Below are positions 19,231 to 27,601 of a DNA stretch of 64,000 nt, piece after piece. Source of the DNA: Paludibacter sp. (GTDB lineage: Bacteria; Bacteroidota; Bacteroidia; Bacteroidales; Paludibacteraceae); the NCBI GenBank assembly GCA_019163375.1, contig JAFLKK010000013.1, forward strand, positions 23,224 through 87,223. The letters run 5' to 3'. How positions within the stretch are numbered: the stretch's first letter is position 1; each line of letters starts with the position of its first letter. The translations under genes were made by a program, and so were the position numbers. The notes beneath the pieces were generated by a model that saw only the letters and a list, made by a program, of their open reading frames with translations, was not told where the DNA came from and did no database searches.

Positions 19231-19321
19231 CACTCTGATTCAATCGGATTTCCGATCAATAATTAACCCAGATCATTCCATCAGACTCATTCCGACACAT
19301 TAGATTCAACCTGAAAACAAA

Positions 19322-20749
19322 ATGAAATTTACCCCCGAAACATACCGTATTCCCGACAAGCCAATGACTTCATTCATCGACAGTGAAGAAATTTGGAACT
19401 ATATTCACACAACTATTTCTACCAAAGAAAAAGTACGCGAAATAATTGTAAAATCGCTTTCAAAGAAACGACTAAATCTGGAAGAAGTTGCTGTACTAAT
19501 AAATGCCGACGACCCCGAATTAATTGAAGAGATAAAAGAAGGCGCTAAAACCTTAAAGAAAACTATTTACGGTAACAGAATTGTGCTTTTTGCACCACTT
19601 TACGTGGGAAGCAAGTGTGCCAACAACTGCACCTATTGCGGTTTCAGAGCATCAAACAAAGAGGTGGTAAGGAAAACACTTAATGATCAGGAATTGATCA
19701 GTGAAGTAGAAGCATTGGAAGAAAACGGTCAAAAACGTCTGATACTGGTGTACGGCGAACACGCACATTACAGTCCCGAATATATTGCACACACCGTGAA
19801 AGTTGCCTACAGCGTAAGAAAAGGCAACGGCGAAATCCGCAGAATAAATATCAATGCTGCACCCATGGAAATTGATGGTTTCAAAACAATAAAAGAAGCG
19901 GGCATTGGAACTTTTCAGGTTTTTCAAGAAACATATAACCGGGAAGCTTATAAAACCTATCATCTGAGTGGCAAAAAAGCCGACTTTGACTATCGCTTAA
20001 CTTCGCTGGATCGTGCTCAGGAAGCAGGATTGGACGATGTGGGAATCGGTGCACTGTTTGGACTTTACGATTGGCGTTTTGAGGTACTGGGACTTATTCG
20101 CCACACCAACCATTTGGAGGCTTGCTATAACGTTGGACCTCATACTATTTCGTTTCCACGAATAAAAGATGCCTCGTCGCTTAATTTGGGTGATAAATAC
20201 TTCGTTTCCGACGAGGACTTTACGAAGCTAATTGCCATTTTACGACTGGCTGTTCCCTACACAGGAATGATTCTGACGGCTCGTGAACCAGAAAAACTAC
20301 GAAACGAAATTATACAATATGGCGTTTCTCAAATTGACGGTGGAACAAAGCTCGAGTTGGGCAGTTATTCAAAAACTGAGAAAGAGGAGCAAAATTTAAA
20401 CAACGAGCAGTTCAAAATAAACGATGACAGATCGCTAAATGATATTATCGACGAATTGCTCGACCAGGAAATGATTCCTTCGTTCTGCACATCGTGCTAT
20501 CGTCGCGGACGAACGGGTGAACATTTTATGGAATTCTCGGTGCCGGGATTTATCAAACGGTTCTGTACCCCGAACGCCATATTGACCATGGCAGAATACA
20601 TCGAAGATTATGCTCCCGAACAAACGGCCATAAAAGGATGGAAAGCGATAGAAAAAAATATCGAGACACTTGAAGATGATAAAATCAAAAAGTCGGTGCT
20701 TGAAAAAATTGAAAAAATAAAAGCAGGAGAAAGAGATTTGTACTATTAG
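19322..20749 (+). CDS. hydG: [FeFe]-hydrogenase maturase HydG (tyrosine lyase)
   Basis: A 475-residue radical SAM enzyme. The N-terminal cluster motif is Cys99-x3-Cys103-x2-Cys106 (CANNCTYC). The C-terminal extension has CTSCYRRGRTG and a further Cys in KRFCTPNAI, which bind the auxiliary cluster carrying the dangler iron, and this separates HydG from the thiamine enzyme ThiH. HydG splits tyrosine into p-cresol, CO and cyanide and builds an Fe(CO)2(CN) unit for the H-cluster. First gene of hydG-hydF-hydE. The hydrogenase itself is not in the window. Confidence 0.96.
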   Translation: MKFTPETYRIPDKPMTSFIDSEEIWNYIHTTISTKEKVREIIVKSLSKKRLNLEEVAVLINADDPELIEEIKEGAKTLKKTIYGNRIVLFAPLYVGSKCANNCTYCGFRASNKEVVRKTLNDQELISEVEALEENGQKRLILVYGEHAHYSPEYIAHTVKVAYSVRKGNGEIRRININAAPMEIDGFKTIKEAGIGTFQVFQETYNREAYKTYHLSGKKADFDYRLTSLDRAQEAGLDDVGIGALFGLYDWRFEVLGLIRHTNHLEACYNVGPHTISFPRIKDASSLNLGDKYFVSDEDFTKLIAILRLAVPYTGMILTAREPEKLRNEIIQYGVSQIDGGTKLELGSYSKTEKEEQNLNNEQFKINDDRSLNDIIDELLDQEMIPSFCTSCYRRGRTGEHFMEFSVPGFIKRFCTPNAILTMAEYIEDYAPEQTAIKGWKAIEKNIETLEDDKIKKSVLEKIEKIKAGERDLYY

Positions 20750-20750
20750 A

Positions 20751-20783
20751 CCCCTAAATCTCCGTCAGCCGACGGAGACTTTA
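20751..20783 (+). repeat. Solo copy of the CTCCGTC palindromic repeat
   Basis: CCCCTAAA followed by the palindrome TCTCCGTC-AGCC-GACGGAGA (20759-20778) lies between hydG and hydF. The same piece begins the repeat array at 53252 and occurs in altered form at 63445-63466 and near 63633. It may fold in the hyd mRNA. Confidence 0.75.
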
Positions 20784-20819
20784 AGAACCAAGTTTCTATA
20801 AAATATAAAGAATACGAGA

Positions 20820-22049
20820 ATGAACAAAGGAAAAGACATAAAACCACATATCGGCATTTTTGGCCGTCGCAACAACGGTAAAAGTTCGTTCATCAACTTA
20901 TTGGTGGGACAAGACCTCGCCATTGTATCCAACCAGGCCGGAACCACTACTGATCCGGTAAATAAATCGGTAGAAATATTTGGCATCGGACCGGCCATCA
21001 TTATCGACACAGCAGGAATTGACGACAGTGGGGAACTTGGCGATAAAAGGGTAAAAAAAACCATGGAAGTGGTCAAAAAAGTAGATTGCGCCATTTTACT
21101 GTTGGCCAACAATCAATTCGGAGAATACGAGACTGATCTCATTCAGAAATTCAAGCACTTTGACATCCCGTTTTTGATTGTACACAATAAAAGTGATTTG
21201 GAGAACATCGGCTCTAAAACCGTCGAAACAATTCAATCTGCCTGCCAAGCCGAAATCATCGAGTTCAGCACCATCAAAACAACGAATTACGACAAACTTA
21301 TTGACCTTATAAAAAGAACCATTCCTCAAACGGCTTATCAAAAACCATCGCTCTTTGCTGATCTGGTAAAACCCAAAGACGTGGTATTGCTCATCACACC
21401 CGTGGACAGCGAAGCACCCGATGGACGAATGATTCTACCTCAGAACATGGCTATTCGCGATGTATTGGACAATGATTGTATTACAGTTGTAATCAAAGAA
21501 ACTGAGATTGAGGATTTTCTAAAACTGGGCGTTAAGCCGGCATTGGCCGTAACTGACAGTCAAGCATTTGGAATGGTCTCGAAATTAATCCCCGAAGATA
21601 TACCTCTAACCGGCTTCAGCGTTGTATTTGCCCGTCTGAAAGGTGATTTCGATAAATACCTGGAAGGAACCTCGCATATCTCGAACTTAAAAGATGGAGA
21701 CAAGGTTCTGATTTTAGAATCGTGCACCCATCAGGTGAGCTGCGATGATATCGGTCGATTTAAAATTCCCAACTGGTTATTGAAATTCACCGCTAAGAAA
21801 TTAGAGTTTACTGTAGTTTCGGGACTTTCGGAAATAACGGAGGAGATTAGCAATTTCGCCATCATCATTCAATGCGGAGGTTGCATGGTAACAAAGAAAC
21901 AATTACAAAGCCGATTGAAACCAGCCATCGACGCCGGAGTACCTGTAACGAACTACGGATTGGCCATCGCCTATATGCATGGCATTTTTGACAGAGCTAC
22001 TGCACCATTTCGAAAACCCACAGCCCACAAAAAGGGAATAATATTCTAG
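20820..22049 (+). CDS. hydF: [FeFe]-hydrogenase maturation GTPase HydF
   Basis: A 409-residue scaffold protein on which the 2Fe subcluster is assembled before delivery to the hydrogenase. The GTPase domain has the P-loop GRRNNGKS (15-22), the G3 motif DTAG and the G4 motif HNKSDL. The C-terminal cluster-binding part has ESCTHQVSC and, about 50 residues later, IQCGGC, matching the family pattern CxHx(46-53)CxxC. It follows hydG by 70 bases, which contain a palindromic repeat, and precedes hydE by 17 bases. Confidence 0.96.
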   Translation: MNKGKDIKPHIGIFGRRNNGKSSFINLLVGQDLAIVSNQAGTTTDPVNKSVEIFGIGPAIIIDTAGIDDSGELGDKRVKKTMEVVKKVDCAILLLANNQFGEYETDLIQKFKHFDIPFLIVHNKSDLENIGSKTVETIQSACQAEIIEFSTIKTTNYDKLIDLIKRTIPQTAYQKPSLFADLVKPKDVVLLITPVDSEAPDGRMILPQNMAIRDVLDNDCITVVIKETEIEDFLKLGVKPALAVTDSQAFGMVSKLIPEDIPLTGFSVVFARLKGDFDKYLEGTSHISNLKDGDKVLILESCTHQVSCDDIGRFKIPNWLLKFTAKKLEFTVVSGLSEITEEISNFAIIIQCGGCMVTKKQLQSRLKPAIDAGVPVTNYGLAIAYMHGIFDRATAPFRKPTAHKKGIIF

Positions 22050-22066
22050 TTCTTTTAAACAACGAA

Positions 22067-23161
22067 ATGTCTATACACGAAATTCTAGAAAAACCTGAAT
22101 TCACGAAAAGTGATATTGTACAGCTTTTGAGTGCAAGTGGCGAGGATGAAAAACTACTTTTCAAACATGCCGCCAGCGTAAAAGAAAAGAGCATTGGTAC
22201 TACTGTGTACCTGCGTGGCCTGATTGAAATGTCGAATGTGTGCGCTAAAGATTGCTTATACTGTGGTATTAGAAAGTCGAATAGTCGCGTCAACAGGTAT
22301 TCGCTCGACGAGAAAGAAGTAATGACCGCCATCGAATTTGCATACAAAAACAGATACGGCTCGGTGGCTATTCAATCGGGCGAAATAAACAGTCCGGCAT
22401 TTACTGACAAAATCAACCAGATTCTCAAAGCATCAAAAAAACTGACTAACGGTGAAATTGGCATCACACTTTCGTGTGGCGAGCAATCGGAAGAAACCTA
22501 CAGAACCTGGTTCGAAAGCGGAGCGCATCGCTATTTATTGCGCATCGAGTCGTCGACGGAAGAGTTGTACAGCAAAATTCATCCAAATGATAACAGTCAC
22601 AACTTTAGTAGACGACTAAACGCCCTTAGAATACTAAAGGAAATTGGGTACCAGGTGGGAACAGGTGTAATGGTTGGATTACCTTTTCAAACATTGGAGC
22701 ATTTGGCCGACGACCTTTTGTTTATGAAAGATTTTGATGTAGATATGTGTGGCATGGGCCCTTACATCGAACACAAAGACACACCACTTTACGCTTACAA
22801 AGACGATTTACTACCATTGAATGAAAGATTCAAACTAACACTCAGAATGATTGCCACTCTAAGAATTATGATGAAAGACATCAATATAGTGGCTACAACC
22901 GCTTTACAAACTATTGACAAAATAGGGCGTGAAAAAGCAATTCAGATTGGTGCCAACATCCTCATGCCCAATATTACGCCCGGAAAATACCGTGACAGCT
23001 ACGCACTTTACGAAAATAAACCCTGCACCGACGAAAATGCCGATGACTGCAAAAATTGCATTGATGTGAGAGTTCATTTGGTCAATCATCAGGTGGGTTA
23101 TGCTGTCTGGGGCGATTCGCAACATTTTAAACGAAAACAGAAAATAAACAAAAAGTCCTGA
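22067..23161 (+). CDS. hydE: [FeFe]-hydrogenase maturase HydE
   Basis: A 364-residue radical SAM protein with the motif Cys59-x3-Cys63-x2-Cys66 (CAKDCLYC) and the glycine-rich SAM contacts of the biotin-synthase-like family. HydE acts on the HydG product to form the bridged di-iron precursor of the H-cluster. CTDENADDCKNC near the C-terminus may bind a second, non-essential cluster. Last gene of the operon; its stop codon lies inside the left arm of the shared terminator at 23145-23190. Confidence 0.95.
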   Translation: MSIHEILEKPEFTKSDIVQLLSASGEDEKLLFKHAASVKEKSIGTTVYLRGLIEMSNVCAKDCLYCGIRKSNSRVNRYSLDEKEVMTAIEFAYKNRYGSVAIQSGEINSPAFTDKINQILKASKKLTNGEIGITLSCGEQSEETYRTWFESGAHRYLLRIESSTEELYSKIHPNDNSHNFSRRLNALRILKEIGYQVGTGVMVGLPFQTLEHLADDLLFMKDFDVDMCGMGPYIEHKDTPLYAYKDDLLPLNERFKLTLRMIATLRIMMKDINIVATTALQTIDKIGREKAIQIGANILMPNITPGKYRDSYALYENKPCTDENADDCKNCIDVRVHLVNHQVGYAVWGDSQHFKRKQKINKKS

Positions 23162-23190
23162 ATGGAATAACATTCAGGACTTTTTGTTTA
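23145..23190. terminator. Strong bidirectional terminator between hydE and miaB
   Basis: A perfect 20-bp inverted repeat (23145-23164 and 23171-23190) with a 6-base loop. Both sides carry T-runs. The left arm overlaps the last codons of hydE. Confidence 0.9.
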
Positions 23191-23205
23191 TTATGTCAAA
23201 TTAGT

Positions 23206-24576
23206 TTATTCAACCACTTCACCAATCAAAGCCGCCGACGAAGCGCTCAACACTTTCACCTGAATGGTTTCGCCAATGCGACGACCCAGACGTGGAAAAA
23301 TAACTACTTTATTTTGCGATGTGCGTCCAAAAAGTTGCTCCTTCGAACGTTTGGAGAATCCTTCCACCAACACTTCGAATGTTTTGCCAACATCACGTTG
23401 ATTTCCCTGATTGGTCAATTCGCGTTGCACCTCAATAATTTCGGCCAGGCGGCGCAATTTTTCTTCTTCAGAAATATTATCGGGTAAATTTTTAGCAGCG
23501 AATGTTCCCGGGCGTTCAGAGTATTTAAACATAAACGCCAAATCAAAATTTACTTCGCGCAAAAGCGATAGCGTTTCCTGATGATCCTCTTCTGTCTCGC
23601 TATGAAAACCACAGAAAACATCGGTACTTATCGATGCTTCCGGCAAAATACGACGAATGGCGGCAATGCGTTCCAGGTACCATTCACGCGTATATTTTCT
23701 GTTCATCAATTTCAATATAGAATTACTCCCCGACTGCACCGGCAAGTGAATGGATTTACACAGATTAGGGTACTGCGATATCGTTTCGAGTGTGCGGTCG
23801 CACATATCCTTAGGATGCGAAGTAGAAAAGCGGAAGCGAATCTCCGGGGCTGCTTCGGCTACAATTCGCAACAAATCAGGAAATTCTAACATTTCACCGT
23901 CTTTTTCAAAACGGTAAGAGTTCACATTTTGTCCAAGCAAAGTTACTTCTTTATAGTTTTTTGCCTGTAAATCTTTAAGTTCATTTAAAATACTTTCCAC
24001 ATCGCGACTACGCTCTCTGCCGCGCGTGTAAGGCACAATGCAATACGAGCAGAAATTATTACACCCACGCATAATTGAAATAAATCCCGAAATAGATTTA
24101 CTTATACGTGTGGGTAAAACTTCGCTATAGGTCTCGGTAGTAGAAAGGTCAACGTTGATGGCCTTATTCCCCTGCTCCACAGTTCCGATGAGATTGGGTA
24201 TGTCCAGGTAAGCATCCGGGCCCACTACTATGTTTACACCATAGTCGTTTATCAACTCGTCCTTAACTCGTTCGGCCATACACCCAACCACTCCCACTAT
24301 CAGTTTTTTGTTTTTACGCTTAAGCGTTTCAAAATACTTTAGTCGGTTAATCACTTTTTGCTCCGCATTGTCGCGAATAGAGCAGGTATTTACAAAAATA
24401 GCATCTGCTTCCGTAATTTTGTCGGTGAGTTCAAAACCATCCATTTGCATAATTGATGCTACCACTTCACTATCGGCCACATTCATTTGGCAACCGTAAG
24501 TTTCGATAAAGAGTTTCTTGTCGTTCAAAGCGGATTTAAAGTCCGTTGAAGCAACTGCTTGTTCGTCCATTTTCAT
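23206..24576 (-). CDS. miaB: tRNA-2-methylthio-N6-dimethylallyladenosine synthase MiaB
   Basis: A methylthiotransferase of about 456 residues that adds a methylthio group to i6A37 in tRNA. The N-terminal UPF0004 domain has its three cysteines in TYGCQMN, VNTCSIRD and VGCMAE. The radical SAM motif is GCNNFCSYC, followed by PYTRGRERSR. A TRAM domain closes the protein. I chose the ATG at 24576 (MKMDEQAV): the frame stays open to 24615, but that stretch contains the promoter element TACCTTTG at 24602-24609, leaving no room for a longer mRNA. Convergent with hydE. Confidence 0.95.
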   Translation of the reverse strand: MKMDEQAVASTDFKSALNDKKLFIETYGCQMNVADSEVVASIMQMDGFELTDKITEADAIFVNTCSIRDNAEQKVINRLKYFETLKRKNKKLIVGVVGCMAERVKDELINDYGVNIVVGPDAYLDIPNLIGTVEQGNKAINVDLSTTETYSEVLPTRISKSISGFISIMRGCNNFCSYCIVPYTRGRERSRDVESILNELKDLQAKNYKEVTLLGQNVNSYRFEKDGEMLEFPDLLRIVAEAAPEIRFRFSTSHPKDMCDRTLETISQYPNLCKSIHLPVQSGSNSILKLMNRKYTREWYLERIAAIRRILPEASISTDVFCGFHSETEEDHQETLSLLREVNFDLAFMFKYSERPGTFAAKNLPDNISEEEKLRRLAEIIEVQRELTNQGNQRDVGKTFEVLVEGFSKRSKEQLFGRTSQNKVVIFPRLGRRIGETIQVKVLSASSAALIGEVVE

Positions 24577-24601
24577 TATTTTGATATTTATTTTTGACCC
24601 A

Positions 24602-24609
24602 CAAAGGTA
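24602..24609 (-). promoter_or_regulatory. TAnnTTTG promoter element of miaB
   Basis: TACCTTTG on the minus strand, 25 bases before the chosen ATG. Its position fixes the start codon of miaB. Confidence 0.6.
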
Positions 24610-24764
24610 CATCATATAATTTTATTACGAAAGTTCGAATATCCCGAAACTTTTAACTAATACGGAGAGAATATTTATTCCCCTAAAAATGAATAAATTA
24701 ATTCATAAAAAGTATTAAAAGTGCACTTTTTGGAAAATTATTTCGATTTTTTTTCTCAAAACTC

Positions 24765-24795
24765 TTGCGGGAATGAAATATTTTTCTGACTTTTG
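24765..24795 (+). promoter_or_regulatory. Candidate promoter of a small RNA
   Basis: TTG at 24765-24767 and GACTTTTG at 24788-24795 (one mismatch to TAnnTTTG) are 20 bases apart. No open frame follows, but a terminator does. Confidence 0.4.
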
Positions 24796-24801
24796 CAGAG
24801 T

Positions 24802-24882
24802 AAACAAACAGATAAATTTTTCATAGTTAAGGTTTAGGTTAAAATGTGTAATGGGTGGCTGTGAAGTTACCCATTACTTTTT
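24802..24882 (+). ncRNA. Candidate small RNA, about 80 nt
   Basis: Between a promoter-like pair (24765-24795) and a good intrinsic terminator (24848-24882) lies a stretch with no reading frame or ribosome-binding site. The predicted transcript starts near 24802 and has an A-rich 5' part followed by a stable 3' hairpin. I do not recognise it as a known RNA family. Its position in the miaB-greA divergent spacer is typical for free-standing small RNAs. The exact start is uncertain by several bases. Confidence 0.35.
24848..24882 (+). terminator. Intrinsic terminator in the miaB-greA spacer
   Basis: Stem GTAATGGGT / ACCCATTAC with a 12-base loop, followed by TTTTT. It cannot serve miaB, which is transcribed away from it, so it implies a plus-strand transcript that starts within the spacer. 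Confidence 0.7.
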
Positions 24883-25120
24883 GTATAAAGTCCTATCAAA
24901 AAGAGCGTTACATTTCAAGCTCCAATAAAACAAGCACTTCACTACCCCCACCTATTGTGAACATCTGTCAATGTTTTAGCCAGCACTATTGGTTTAAATT
25001 CACAACTACCATTTTTCAGAAACTCACAAAACTACTGATTAATAGAAAAATAAAAACACAACAATAGCGTTTGTAATGAATATGTAATGAAAGAATGCTA
25101 TTAAACACGTTTCAAAAGAA

Positions 25121-25149
25121 TTGGAACTAAAAAAATGATTGTATATTTG
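25121..25149 (+). promoter_or_regulatory. Promoter of greA
   Basis: TTGG at 25121-25124 and TATATTTG at 25142-25149 are separated by 17 bases. The start site is expected near 25156, giving a leader of about 90 bases that contains a terminator-like hairpin. Confidence 0.65.
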
Positions 25150-25180
25150 CAATCTATTAAACATAAAAAAAACAAAGAAT

Positions 25181-25216
25181 AGGAGTTCCGGCGTTTATTG
25201 TCGGAATTCTTTTTTG
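25181..25216 (+). promoter_or_regulatory. Terminator-like hairpin in the greA leader, candidate attenuator
   Basis: GAGTTCCGGC (25183-25192) pairs with GTCGGAATTC (25200-25209) through eight Watson-Crick and two G-U pairs, with a 7-base loop, and is followed by six T residues. It lies between the greA promoter and the greA ATG at 25245. In Escherichia coli greA is also preceded by a leader terminator that yields the GraL RNAs, so a parallel arrangement is plausible here. Confidence 0.6.
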
Positions 25217-25244
25217 TTATAAACGTCCTAAAATAAACACAACT

Positions 25245-25715
25245 ATGGCAACAAATTATATGACCGCAGAAGGTTACAAAAAGCTTGTTGAAGAACTTAA
25301 CGAACTAGAAAGAGTTCAACGTCCTGCTATCTCAAAACAAATTGGCGAAGCTCGCGACAAAGGCGATTTATCTGAAAATGCAGAATACGATGCAGCGAAA
25401 GAAGCGCAAGGTATGCTCGAAATGAGAATCTCGAATTTAAAAGCGATGGTTTCTTCGGCTCGTATGATTGATGAATCAAAAATCAGCACGAAAGAAGTTC
25501 AAATTCTGACTCGCGTAAAAATAAAAAATACGAAAACCGAGCAGATAATGACTTATATGATAGTATCGGAAAGCGAAGCCAACTTCAAAGAAGGCAAACT
25601 TTCGGTTACCACTCCTATTGCCAAAGGTTTGCTGGGCAAAAAAGTAGGCCAGAAAGCCACTGTGTCCGTTCCAAACGGACAATTGGAGTTCGAAGTAATG
25701 GAAATTACACTATAA
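25245..25715 (+). CDS. greA: Transcription elongation factor GreA
   Basis: A 156-residue factor that enters the secondary channel of RNA polymerase and stimulates cleavage of backtracked RNA. The N-terminal coiled coil (about 1-75) has the conserved acidic tip ARDKGDLSENAEYDAAKEAQ. The C-terminal domain has the FKBP-like ending SPIAKGLLGKKVGQ-type sequence (TPIAKGLLGKKVG) and VPNGQLEFEV. Normal length. Followed 12 bases later by a HIT protein gene, probably in the same transcript. The leader hairpin suggests control by early termination. Confidence 0.97.
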   Translation: MATNYMTAEGYKKLVEELNELERVQRPAISKQIGEARDKGDLSENAEYDAAKEAQGMLEMRISNLKAMVSSARMIDESKISTKEVQILTRVKIKNTKTEQIMTYMIVSESEANFKEGKLSVTTPIAKGLLGKKVGQKATVSVPNGQLEFEVMEITL

Positions 25716-25727
25716 AAAACACTGATT

Positions 25728-26123
25728 ATGGCTACAATTTTTAGTAGAATTATTGCTGGAGAAATTCCATGTTATAAAATTGCTGAAGATGATAACTTTT
25801 TTGCCTTCCTGGACATCAACCCAATGGCAAAAGGGCACACGCTCGTAGTTCCAAAAGTTGAAGAAGATTATATTTTCAATTTGGATGATAAAACGGTGAG
25901 CGATATGATGCTTTTTTCAAAGAAAGTAGCTAAAGCAATTGAAAAATCGGTAACTTGTCTGCGGATTGGAGTAGCAGTTATTGGTCTTGAGGTGCCTCAT
26001 GCGCATATTCATCTGATTCCCATCAACAAAGAGGCGGACATGAATTTCAAAAACCCGAAGTTGAAGCTTACGCCGGAAGAAATGGCTGAGATAACTAATA
26101 ACATCAAACAAAATTTAGTATAA
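25728..26123 (+). CDS. HIT-family nucleotide hydrolase (HINT-like)
   Basis: A 131-residue protein with the histidine triad His91-x-His93-x-His95 in HAHIHLIPI; the middle histidines form the active site that cleaves phosphoramidates or AMP-linked compounds. The N-terminus (MATIFSRIIAGEIPCYK) is the classic HINT start. It is cytoplasmic. It lies 12 bases after greA, a common pairing in Bacteroidota, and is followed by a strong terminator. Confidence 0.94.
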   Translation: MATIFSRIIAGEIPCYKIAEDDNFFAFLDINPMAKGHTLVVPKVEEDYIFNLDDKTVSDMMLFSKKVAKAIEKSVTCLRIGVAVIGLEVPHAHIHLIPINKEADMNFKNPKLKLTPEEMAEITNNIKQNLV

Positions 26124-26145
26124 CCGCAAGGTTCAAATGTCTATA

Positions 26146-26186
26146 AAAATGCCCTGCAAATTGAAATTCAATTTGCAGGGCATTTT
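26146..26186. terminator. Bidirectional terminator between the HIT and PL9 genes
   Basis: A 20-bp perfect inverted repeat (26146-26165 and 26167-26186) around TGAAATTCA. T-rich flanks lie on both sides. It ends both the greA transcript and the rhamnogalacturonan gene cluster. Confidence 0.9.
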
Positions 26187-26228
26187 CGTTTTTAAGCTAT
26201 CAATGGTAAAAGTTGACAACCAATATAT

Positions 26229-27554
26229 CTACTTTAATTCATAAGCACCAAGATCAGGCGCTTTTCCGGAGTAGTTGAATCCAAGCTTGACTCCACGATC
26301 AATTAATATACTTCCTTTTTTGAGCTTTAGAAAATTAGTATCGGGCAAACATCCATCAGCCTTACGTGGAGCTGTGAGCAAAGATGGATCGAGGGTCAGA
26401 AAGTCAGTTTTAGAAACTTTCCAGGGCATATTGAACGAATTGTTAGCTAGTTCACATTGAGCAGTATCGATATTTTGAGTCTCATAATTTTTAGCACCAA
26501 AGCCCAAATTGTTTTTCAGCACATGCTTGTAGCCCGGCACATCAGTTTTATTGTCGTGCAATCGGTTCAACATATTGTAGTTGGTTCCGTTCTCATAAGC
26601 TGTATTGTTGTACCAATAACTTCCGCCCAGTTGGTGATTAGAATAAAACCCATTGGCTTTGTTGCGCACCGCCACACAAAACTGAACGGTATGACTTGGA
26701 ATGACTTCCGGCAATTTATCTTCGGGTGTTTTTCCCCAACCACCCGCTTTAAACCCATTGCCATCGGCCAGTGATTTAAATGCGGTTGAATATCCGTTGT
26801 AAAACGCCCAGCAGTTTTCGAAAGTAACCGATTCGTGCGCGCGAATGCAATCATAACCATCGTCGCTATTGAACCATGCCCGACAGCCACGAAAAACATT
26901 TCCCGTACTGCCAAGTGAAGGATGGCAACCAAAGCCGTCAGAATTTCCACCTTTTCCGCCTTCGGATGTAAAGTCGTAATTGCGATACGCGTCACAATTC
27001 AGGATCAGATTATTTGAGCCTTTCGTCAGATAAAAGCCAATGGCTTGTCCGTCGTGCATCGACAGTTGTTCGTAGATATTGTTGCTGCCTTCGTTGTGAA
27101 AACACTCCGATTGGGTATGATTGAGAATGGTCACCTGAGTGCCCACCACTTCTAATCCTTTGAAATGAATCCACGATCCGGAAACACTAAATACCATCAC
27201 GCGAAGTCCCTCAGGTTTTACATATGACAAATCGAAAACAGGTTTTTCACCCGGATATGCCCAATAATTAATCCTCTTTCCCGGTTTTCCACTTTTATCG
27301 AGCACATTGACCATCGCCCAAATGCCTTGTTTTAGCGCAATTGTATTTTCGGAAATTAAATACTTTCCCCCTCGAACAAAGACAGTATCACCTGCTTCAA
27401 CTAGCTGTTGTGCCCGCATAACTGAAGCAAAAGGACTGATCTTTGTTCCTGAATTTGCTACATCATTTCCTATTGGAGAAACATACAATACTTTGGAGAA
27501 AGCAGTCGGCATCATCAGCAAGCCAAGCAACAACAATATATATCGAATTTTCAT
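26229..27554 (-). CDS. PL9-family pectate/rhamnogalacturonan lyase
   Basis: A 441-residue secreted parallel beta-helix protein with a signal peptide (MKIRYILLLLGLLMMPTAFS). The start of the mature part (YVSPIGNDVANSGTKISPFA) and the helix core fit polysaccharide lyase family 9. The aspartates in GGNSDGFG and NSDDGYDC match the calcium-binding cluster of PL9 and the lysine in NGFKAGGWG the catalytic base. Bacteroidota PL9 enzymes include both pectate lyases and rhamnogalacturonan I lyases; the neighbourhood favours the latter. Last gene of the cluster. Confidence 0.82.
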   Translation of the reverse strand: MKIRYILLLLGLLMMPTAFSKVLYVSPIGNDVANSGTKISPFASVMRAQQLVEAGDTVFVRGGKYLISENTIALKQGIWAMVNVLDKSGKPGKRINYWAYPGEKPVFDLSYVKPEGLRVMVFSVSGSWIHFKGLEVVGTQVTILNHTQSECFHNEGSNNIYEQLSMHDGQAIGFYLTKGSNNLILNCDAYRNYDFTSEGGKGGNSDGFGCHPSLGSTGNVFRGCRAWFNSDDGYDCIRAHESVTFENCWAFYNGYSTAFKSLADGNGFKAGGWGKTPEDKLPEVIPSHTVQFCVAVRNKANGFYSNHQLGGSYWYNNTAYENGTNYNMLNRLHDNKTDVPGYKHVLKNNLGFGAKNYETQNIDTAQCELANNSFNMPWKVSKTDFLTLDPSLLTAPRKADGCLPDTNFLKLKKGSILIDRGVKLGFNYSGKAPDLGAYELK

Positions 27555-27601
27555 TCTTCTTCGTTTAAAAGTAATTGTACCTAATTAAAAGTACTTTGCA
27601 A

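Noticed and set aside
18802..19321. Riboswitch or FNR-type site in the sdh-hyd spacer
   Set aside because: No conserved riboswitch elements or clear TTGATNNNNATCAA-like palindrome could be found by eye.
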